Part shown: positions 5,817 through 10,421 of the stretch, piece after piece | How positions within the stretch are numbered: position 1 is the stretch's first letter | Layout: each line of letters starts with the position of its first letter | Source of the DNA: Chloroflexota bacterium | GTDB taxonomy: Bacteria; Chloroflexota; Limnocylindria; Limnocylindrales; CSP1-4 | DNA length: 10,421 nucleotides | Reading direction: 5' to 3' | Assembly: GCA_021815005.1 (NCBI GenBank) | Contig: JAKAHL010000048.1 | Location: 1 to 10,421, forward strand | Made by a program: the position numbers and the translations under genes | Notes under the pieces: model-generated | What the model saw: the letters and a program-made list of their open reading frames with translations, nothing else | Databases searched by the model: none | Told to the model about the DNA's origin: nothing

Positions 5817-6590
5817 TTGGACGACGCCGCGGCCCCCGGCGACCCCTTCGCGACGGCGCTGGTCGCGGAGCTGCCGCGGCTCGTCCACCTGGCCGCCCGG
5901 CTGGTCCGCGACGCGGACCTGGCCGAGGACTGCGCCCAGGAGACGATCGTCGGCGCGTGGCGGCGGCGGGACCAGCTCCGCGATCCGTCCGCGCTGACCG
6001 CCTGGCTGCGTCGGTCGCTGGTCAACCGGGTGATCGACCGGGCGCGGGCCAGCCGGGACGAGCTGGACATCGACGCGGTCGAGGCGGATTGGCACGACGA
6101 CCACTGGTCGGTTGCCCCGGATCGGGTGCTCGAGCGCGCCGAGCTCCGCGACGAGCTGGAGGACGCGCTCACCAGGCTGCCGGCCGTGTATCGCGTGGCG
6201 GTGCTGCTCCACGACGCCGTGGGCTGGACGGCAGCCGAGATCGCGGCCGCGACGGGGGCCGGCCTCCCCGCCACCAAGCAGCGCCTGCGTCGCGGGAGGA
6301 TGATGCTCGTGAGTGCCTTGGCGGAGGACGACGCGCGCCGCCGTGCCAGCGAGGCCCAGCCGCTCCGCTGCTGGCGGGCCCGTCGCCACGTCTCGGGGTA
6401 CCTTGACGGCGATCTTGACGAGGCCACCAAGGCGGCGGTCGAGGCCCACCTCGAGACGTGCCCCACCTGCCCGCCGCTGTACGCGAGCCTGGTGGGCGTC
6501 CGCGCCACGCTGGGCGGTCTGCGCGACCCGGACTCGGTGGTGGAGGACGCGATCGCGCGGCGGGTCCGCGAGCGGCTCTCGCCACTGTGA
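5817..6590 (+). CDS. ECF-type sigma factor fused to a zinc anti-sigma-like domain
   Basis: RNA polymerase sigma-70-family protein of 257 residues, longer than a simple ECF factor. Region 2 (about 12-82) has AEDCAQETIVGAWRR and TAWLRRSLVNRVIDRAR, the core- and -10-binding helices. Region 4 (about 112-168) has LPAVYRVAVLLHDAVGWTAAEIA and a helix-turn-helix for the -35. An extra domain (about 183-235) carries C185, YLDGDLDEAT, then H211-x3-C215-x2-C218, the zf-HC2 / ZAS signature of anti-sigma factors. No membrane helix follows. The frame is open throughout, so this is a true fusion and not two genes. No ATG or GTG fits. A TTG at 5817 is the first usable codon after the DUF2892 stop; no SD is present, so translation may be coupled. 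The built-in zinc domain could gate activity by redox or zinc state (inference). The methyltransferase gene follows by 17 bases. Confidence 0.88.
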   Translation: MDDAAAPGDPFATALVAELPRLVHLAARLVRDADLAEDCAQETIVGAWRRRDQLRDPSALTAWLRRSLVNRVIDRARASRDELDIDAVEADWHDDHWSVAPDRVLERAELRDELEDALTRLPAVYRVAVLLHDAVGWTAAEIAAATGAGLPATKQRLRRGRMMLVSALAEDDARRRASEAQPLRCWRARRHVSGYLDGDLDEATKAAVEAHLETCPTCPPLYASLVGVRATLGGLRDPDSVVEDAIARRVRERLSPL

Positions 6591-6607
6591 CGACAGGAGA
6601 GATGCGC

Positions 6608-7222
6608 ATGACCGACGGGCCGGCCAAGACCCATCAGCAGCTGTGGGACGAGCGGCACGCGTCCCGCGGGCACATCGAGTCGAGCGAGCCGGATCCGGTG
6701 CTGGTCTCGGTTGCCGGCCCGCTGCCTCCCGGACGATCGCTTGACCTCGCCGCGGGCGACGGGCGCAACACCATCTGGCTTGCGTCCCGTGGCTGGACCG
6801 CTACCGGGGTGGACTTCTCCGGGGTGGCGCTCGAGCGGGCCCGTGCGTCAGCTGACCGGGCCGGCGTGACGGCGACCTGGGTCCACGCGGACCTGCTCTC
6901 CTGGCGGCCAGCCCCGGCCTCTGCCGACCTCGCCATCGTGATGTTCCTGCACCTGCCGCGCGGTGACCGCCGGGCGGTGTTCGCGAAGGCTGCCGCTGCC
7001 CTGGCACCCGGAGGTCGCCTGCTCATCGTGGGTCACGACCGGTCGAACCTCGGGCGAGACGTCGCCGGGCCCCGGGACCCGGCGTTCCTCTACGTGCCGG
7101 ACGAGGTGGCCGCGGACCTGTCCGGGCTGGCCATCCTCGAGGCCCGGCAGGTCGAGCACGACCTGGGCGACGGGCGCCTGTCCGCCGACACGGTGGTGGT
7201 GGCGCAGCGCGCCGGGGCCTGA
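6608..7222 (+). CDS. Class I SAM-dependent methyltransferase
   Basis: Methyltransferase of 204 residues with a Rossmann fold. Motif I is LDLAAGDGRNTIWLA (45-59), the acidic ribose-binding residue is D69 in GVDFS, and ALAPGGRLLIVGHD (131-144) is the post-motif strand. It resembles TehB-like and other small-molecule methyltransferases. The substrate is not evident, and a thiol or selenite/tellurite-type acceptor is only a guess from context. Two ATGs are close: 6602 and 6608. AGGAGA at 6595-6600 sits one base from the first and seven from the second, so 6608 is chosen. It follows the sigma-factor fusion by 17 bases and is probably in the same transcript. It may be a target of that sigma factor or simply co-expressed with it. 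Confidence 0.88.
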   Translation: MTDGPAKTHQQLWDERHASRGHIESSEPDPVLVSVAGPLPPGRSLDLAAGDGRNTIWLASRGWTATGVDFSGVALERARASADRAGVTATWVHADLLSWRPAPASADLAIVMFLHLPRGDRRAVFAKAAAALAPGGRLLIVGHDRSNLGRDVAGPRDPAFLYVPDEVAADLSGLAILEARQVEHDLGDGRLSADTVVVAQRAGA

Positions 7223-7255
7223 CCGGCGGGGCGTGGCCGCCGGGCCGCCCGCCGG
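7223..7255. terminator. GC inverted repeat between convergent genes
   Basis: CCGGCGGG (7223-7230) pairs perfectly with CCCGCCGG (7248-7255) across a 17-base loop, starting right after the methyltransferase stop and 17 bases from the end of the convergent DUF1634 gene. The loop region contains a direct repeat of CCGCCGGGCCG. No T-tract is present, so function as a terminator is uncertain. Confidence 0.35.
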
Positions 7256-7271
7256 GCCGTGCCGCCGCCCC

Positions 7272-7631
7272 TCAGCGCAGCAGGAACAGGCTCGCCAGCA
7301 GGATCAGGAGCACCGTCGCCGTGATCGTCGCGTAGAGGTGGTCGCCCTCGGCCAGGAACGCCACCACCGACGCGGCGACGCGCGCCACCGGCGTCGCGAG
7401 CAGGATCACCAGGCCCAGCTGCGCGAACCCGACCGGCCGCAGGGCCGCGAGGTTGGTCCCCATGCCCGCGAACGCGGTGACGGCCGCGCCGTCGGGCGCT
7501 GCGCCCGACAGCGACCCGCCCCAGCCCACGAGGAGGGCGGTCGCGAGGCCGAACGCGACCAGCGTGGCGGAGAGGACCACGCCGATGATCAGCACGCCGC
7601 TGACCAGGATGCGGAAGCGGTCGGCGTTCAC
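7272..7631 (-). CDS. DUF1634 membrane protein
   Basis: Integral membrane protein of 119 residues. It begins at a GTG (7631-7629) that overlaps the TauE-family stop by 4 bp (GTGA), so the two are translationally coupled. It has about three membrane helices (about 9-38, 68-92 and 97-118). The segment from G73 to L111, with TPVARVAASVVAFLAEGDHLYA (an Arg after Pro, then an acidic-aromatic turn), matches the DUF1634 family signature. DUF1634 proteins are typically encoded next to TauE/SafE permeases and are thought to be accessory subunits. No transport activity is shown. A longer reading frame upstream in this frame passes through the permease gene and is a shadow. Confidence 0.87.
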   Translation of the reverse strand: MNADRFRILVSGVLIIGVVLSATLVAFGLATALLVGWGGSLSGAAPDGAAVTAFAGMGTNLAALRPVGFAQLGLVILLATPVARVAASVVAFLAEGDHLYATITATVLLILLASLFLLR

Positions 7632-8470
7632 GCGCCCACCCCGAAGCCCCGCAGGAGCGTCTGGATTCCCACCGCGAGCAGCACGGGCAGGAAGACCAGG
7701 CGCACCGCGCGGTTCGACAGGCGCGGCAGCACCCGGGCCCCCGCCGTGGCGCCGGCGAGCACGCCGAGCGCGACGGGCGCCGCGAGCGTCGGGTCCACGT
7801 CGCCGCGCCCGAGGTAGATGCCCGCCGACGCGGCCGCCGTGACGCCGATCATGAAGTTGCTCGTTGCCGAGCTCACCTTCATCGGCAGGCGCATCGCCCC
7901 GTCCATGGCGAGCACCTTGAGCGCGCCCGAGCCGATGCCCAGCAGCCCCGACACGACGCCCGCGCCGGCCATCATCGCGAAGCCGAGCGGGACGCGCTGG
8001 GCGGCGTAGGGGACGTCCCGCCCGAGCCGCGCGTCCGGGTAGGCGCCGACGAGGCGCATGCGGGCCGCGAGGGACGTGGCCTCGGCGACCGGCGGCAGCT
8101 CCTCGCCGAGGCGGAGGGCCTGCTGGGCCGCGGAGAACAGCAGCACCAGCCCGAGCAGGACGAACAGGGCGGCGGGCGCGACGGACGCGGCGAGCAGCGC
8201 CCCGGCCACGGCGCCCGTGGTGGTGGCGAGCTCGAGGAACATGCCCACCCGCATGTCGGTTATGCCGTCGCGGACGTAGGCGGCGGCGGCGCCCGAGCTG
8301 GTGGCGATGACGCTCACGATGCTGGCGCCGATGGCGAGCCGGATGTCCACCCCGAACAGCATCGTGAGGGCGGGCACCACCAGGATGCCGCCGCCGACGC
8401 CCGCGAGGGCGCCGACGACCCCGGCGAGGAGCGAGATGGCGAAGATCCCGATGTCGGCGCCGAGGGTCAC
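7628..8470 (-). CDS. TauE/SafE-family anion permease
   Basis: Membrane protein of 280 residues with the internal two-fold repeat of the TauE/SafE (sulfite exporter) family. The first half has GALAGVGGGILVVPAL (20-35) and the second GVVSGLLGIGSGALKVLAMD (171-190), each followed by GASIVSVIATS-like helices (48-58 and 198-211). Seven to eight hydrophobic helices are visible, with a central cytoplasmic loop at about 120-160. The family exports sulfite, sulfoacetate or related anions, and many members are uncharacterised. The GTG at 8470 is chosen because the first repeat starts about ten residues later. Further upstream there is no hydrophobic or conserved sequence, and no SD is visible. DUF1634 overlaps its end. 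With SQR-like genes nearby, export or uptake of a sulfur oxyanion is plausible, but substrate specificity cannot be read from the sequence. Confidence 0.9.
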   Translation of the reverse strand: MTLGADIGIFAISLLAGVVGALAGVGGGILVVPALTMLFGVDIRLAIGASIVSVIATSSGAAAAYVRDGITDMRVGMFLELATTTGAVAGALLAASVAPAALFVLLGLVLLFSAAQQALRLGEELPPVAEATSLAARMRLVGAYPDARLGRDVPYAAQRVPLGFAMMAGAGVVSGLLGIGSGALKVLAMDGAMRLPMKVSSATSNFMIGVTAAASAGIYLGRGDVDPTLAAPVALGVLAGATAGARVLPRLSNRAVRLVFLPVLLAVGIQTLLRGFGVGA

Positions 8471-8591
8471 GCTGGTAGAGGGTCCGGTGCGGGTTAAGAG
8501 AGTCCAGTATCGCCCGGGCTGAGGATTCGAGCCACCCGCCGCCGCGGGGCGCCGCTCCGGCCCGTGGCCCTGTCCGGCGCCGCCGCGGTGC

Positions 8592-8620
8592 CTGCCATCT
8601 CGTTCTCGCCCCGATACCCT
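8592..8620 (+). promoter_or_regulatory. Promoter of mutY, likely leaderless transcript
   Basis: CTGCCA (8592-8597) matches the -35 consensus at four of six positions. It is 17 bases upstream of TACCCT (8615-8620), which fits the TAnnnT -10 pattern of high-GC bacteria. Only 7 bases separate the -10 box from the GTG start and no SD is present, so transcription would begin at or next to the start codon. Confidence 0.45.
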
Positions 8621-8627
8621 TGGCGGC

Positions 8628-9542
8628 GTGACTCCGCCCGGGGATCCCGACGTCCTTGTCCCGCCGCCAGCCCGCGCGGCCATCCTCGCCTGGTATGCCG
8701 TGGCAGGCCGACCCTTGGCCTTCCGCCGCACGACCGATCCGTACGCGGTCCTGGTGTCGGAGCTGATGGCCCAGCGGACGCAGGCGGTCCGCGCGGCCGA
8801 GGCGTGGACGACCTGGATCGCCCGCTGGCCAACCCCCGTCGATCTCGCGAGCGCGCCCGTGGCCGAGGTGCTCCGGGCCTGGGCGGGCCTGGGCTACAAC
8901 CGCCGCGCGATGGCGCTCCGCAGGGCCGCCGAGGTGATCGTTGCCCAGCACGGCGGCCGCGTGCCGGACGACGTCGCGGCCTTGGAGGCGCTCCCGGGCG
9001 TGGGCCCGTACACCGCACGGGCGGTGGCCGCGATCGCCTTCGGCCGGCCCGTGGGGGCGGTGGACACCAACGTCCGGCGCGTGCTCGGGCGCGTCGCTGC
9101 TGGCGGGTCAGATGCGCTGGCGCCGCGCGCTCTGCAGGCCCTGGCCGATGCCGTGGTGCCGGCGGACGCCGCCGGGCCGTGGACCCACGCCCTGATGGAC
9201 GTCGGCGCCCGGCTGTGCGCGCCGCGGTCCCCGCGATGCGGCGAGTGCCCCGTCGCGCCGTGGTGCCGCCACGCGGCAGGTGACCGGGCGGCCGCTGACG
9301 GGGCACGACGGGCAGGACGGGCAGGGCAGCCGGTGGCGTTCCCGCTGACACGGCGGTGGCTGCGGGGCCGCGTGCTGGACCTTGCCCGAGCGGCTCCCGA
9401 CGGCACCTGGGTCGCCTATGCGGAGCCGATCGGCACGCACGCCGCGGCGGCGGTGCGCGAGGCCGTCCTGTCGCTCGCGAGCGAGGGCCTGCTCGACGCG
9501 CGCGAGGGCCGCGATGGCGTGGAGGCGCGCCTGCCCGGGTGA
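8628..9542 (+). CDS. mutY: A/G-specific adenine glycosylase (MutY family)
   Basis: Base-excision repair glycosylase of 304 residues that removes adenine mispaired with 8-oxoguanine. The catalytic glutamate is E45 in VSELMAQRTQ (MutY: SEVMLQQTQ). The helix-hairpin-helix is LPGVGPYTARAV (122-133), the catalytic aspartate D146 lies in AVDTNVRRV, and the [4Fe-4S] cluster site is C197-x6-C204-x2-C207-x5-C213. The C-terminal part (about 235-304) is short and has a winged-helix-like ending (AAVREAVLSLASEGLLDARE) instead of the NUDIX-like 8-oxoG recognition domain of long MutY proteins. Many high-GC MutY proteins share this form. The GTG start has no SD and follows a TACCCT box by 7 bases. It is divergent from the permease gene. 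Endonuclease III is excluded by the SELMAQ and VDTNVRRV motifs, though its fold is the same. Confidence 0.92.
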   Translation: MTPPGDPDVLVPPPARAAILAWYAVAGRPLAFRRTTDPYAVLVSELMAQRTQAVRAAEAWTTWIARWPTPVDLASAPVAEVLRAWAGLGYNRRAMALRRAAEVIVAQHGGRVPDDVAALEALPGVGPYTARAVAAIAFGRPVGAVDTNVRRVLGRVAAGGSDALAPRALQALADAVVPADAAGPWTHALMDVGARLCAPRSPRCGECPVAPWCRHAAGDRAAADGARRAGRAGQPVAFPLTRRWLRGRVLDLARAAPDGTWVAYAEPIGTHAAAAVREAVLSLASEGLLDAREGRDGVEARLPG

Positions 9543-9651
9543 CGCTCGGGCGGGTCGGCCGGGTCCGCCGCGCTGGCGCCGGCGGGTGCGTCGCGGCCGC
9601 CTCGCCGGTTCCGTCCGGGCCTCCTCGCAGGCCCTGGCCCGCGCCGCACGG

Positions 9652-9657
9652 TACCCT
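9652..9657 (+). promoter_or_regulatory. -10 box TACCCT close to nnrE start
   Basis: TACCCT lies 6 bases before the GTG start of the next gene, the same box and nearly the same spacing as in front of mutY. No SD is present, and no clear -35 was found 16-18 bases upstream. A leaderless transcript from this box is the simplest reading. Confidence 0.35.
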
Positions 9658-9663
9658 GTGGGC

Positions 9664-10421
9664 GTGTCACCCGAGGCTCCGCTCCTGCCCGCCGACGACC
9701 CCGGCCTGGCCACGCTCACCCTCGACGAGCTGGAGCTCCGCTGGGCCGACGCGGCCGGGCGGGGCGCGATCTCGGCGGAGGCGATGACCGGCGCCGACCG
9801 CAAGGCTCAGGCGCTTGGGATTCCCGCCGAGCGGCTGATGGAGCAGGCCGGAACGGCCGTGGCCGCAGCCGCTCGCGCCCTCGTTGCCCACAACGCCCGC
9901 GAGGGGCGCCCGGTGCTGGTCCTCGGGGGGCCGGGCAACAACGGCGGCGACGGGTTCGTCGCCGCGCGTCGGCTGGCCGGCTGGGGCGTCCCGGTCATTG
10001 CCGTGCTCGTCTCCGGCGACGAGCGGCCCGGCACGCCGGAGGCCGCCCGGAACTGGCGGCGCCTCGACGGCCTCGCCAACGTGACGCTGATCCACGCGCC
10101 GGTCGCGCGCGACGTGGCGATCCTGGGGCAGGGGATCGAGCGGGCCGGGATCATCGTGGACGCGCTCCTCGGGACGGGTGTCCAGGGCGGGCTCCGCGAG
10201 CCCATCAGGACCGCGGTCGAGGTCATCCAGCGCGCCCGAGAGGCCGGCACGCCGGTGCTGGCGGTGGACACGCCCACAGCCGTGGACCTGACCTCGGGGG
10301 ACCCGTCGCAGCCGGTCGTCCGCGCCGACCTGACCGTCACCTTCCACCGCCCCAAGCTGGGGCTTCGCACGAAGCTCGGCCGGGCGCTCGCCGGGCGCGT
10401 CCTGGTGGCGCCGATCGGCAT
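9664..10421 (+). CDS. nnrE: NAD(P)H-hydrate epimerase domain (truncated by window end)
   Basis: N-terminal part (252 residues visible, no stop before the end) of a YjeF_N-domain protein that epimerises damaged NAD(P)H hydrates. The domain starts near residue 35 with ISAEAMTGADRKA and LMEQAG. The nucleotide loop GGPGNNGGDGFVAARRL (88-104) and IIVDALLGTG (163-172) are hallmark motifs, and VTFHRPKLGL (225-234) is the late strand. The usual DxPSGxD segment reads DTPTAVD (202-208), so Ser-Gly has become Thr-Ala. About 34 residues precede the domain. The GTG at 9664 is chosen from the TACCCT box 6 bases upstream; an internal ATG at 9784 is the alternative but would remove conserved residues. In many bacteria this domain is fused to the dehydratase NnrD; whether that is so here lies beyond the window. 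The 121-base gap to mutY (9543-9663) shows nothing else. Confidence 0.88.
   Translation, partial: MSPEAPLLPADDPGLATLTLDELELRWADAAGRGAISAEAMTGADRKAQALGIPAERLMEQAGTAVAAAARALVAHNAREGRPVLVLGGPGNNGGDGFVAARRLAGWGVPVIAVLVSGDERPGTPEAARNWRRLDGLANVTLIHAPVARDVAILGQGIERAGIIVDALLGTGVQGGLREPIRTAVEVIQRAREAGTPVLAVDTPTAVDLTSGDPSQPVVRADLTVTFHRPKLGLRTKLGRALAGRVLVAPIG

Noticed and set aside
7223..7271. CCGCCGGGCCG direct repeat as a possible mobile-element or CRISPR-like repeat
   Set aside because: Only two copies one base apart in a 49-base GC-rich gap. It is better explained by the hairpin or by simple composition.
8519..8545. GGATTCGAGCC string resembling a tRNA T-arm
   Set aside because: No matching acceptor, D or anticodon stems could be assembled around it on either strand.
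7632..8951. Upstream extension of the DUF1634 frame through the permease and into mutY
   Set aside because: It overlaps two well-supported genes and translates to Arg/Gly-rich sequence. The GTG at 7631 overlapping the permease stop is the credible start.

Overview
The window is about 10.4 kb of very GC-rich bacterial DNA. It is densely coding, with several GTG starts, 4-bp ATGA/GTGA-type overlaps and some genes that lack a Shine-Dalgarno (SD) sequence. This suits a high-GC member of the Terrabacteria (Actinomycetota or a GC-rich Chloroflexota lineage). The exact phylum cannot be fixed from this sequence. No RNA gene, insertion sequence, CRISPR array or origin was seen.

Layout: (1) 31-1895 (+) is a translationally coupled two-component pair, an OmpR-type regulator and a membrane histidine kinase. 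A strong GC hairpin (1903-1927) separates it from convergent genes. (2) 1946-3549 (-) is a sulfide:quinone-oxidoreductase-type flavoprotein followed by an unrecognised 38-residue basic peptide gene with a good SD. (3) 3553-3716 is a divergent regulatory region with a perfect 15-bp palindrome and two TTGCGCAA elements. (4) 3717-5504 (+) is a compact run: a YruB-type glutaredoxin, a stand-alone groES, and a second SQR-like flavoprotein that lacks the aligned catalytic cysteines. (5) 5590-7222 (+) is a small DUF2892 membrane protein, an ECF-type sigma factor fused to a zinc-binding anti-sigma-like domain, and a class I SAM methyltransferase. (6) 7272-8470 (-) is a TauE/SafE-family permease overlapping a DUF1634 membrane protein. 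(7) 8628-10421 (+) is a MutY-type adenine glycosylase and the start of NAD(P)H-hydrate epimerase. Both are preceded by a TACCCT box 6-7 nt from a GTG start, which suggests leaderless mRNAs.

The middle of the window (1946-8470) reads as a redox and probably sulfur-handling neighbourhood. It holds two SQR-like flavoproteins, a CPWC glutaredoxin, a DUF2892 protein (a fold often found near rhodanese or sulfur genes), a possible redox- or zinc-responsive sigma factor, and a TauE/SafE-DUF1634 pair of the type linked to sulfur-oxyanion or organosulfonate movement. That joint role is an inference from gene content. The most distinctive items are the sigma/anti-sigma fusion, the SQR-type protein with two of the three catalytic cysteines, the 38-residue companion peptide, and the dyad-rich divergent promoter. 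The rest (two-component pair, mutY, nnrE) looks like ordinary chromosomal content.
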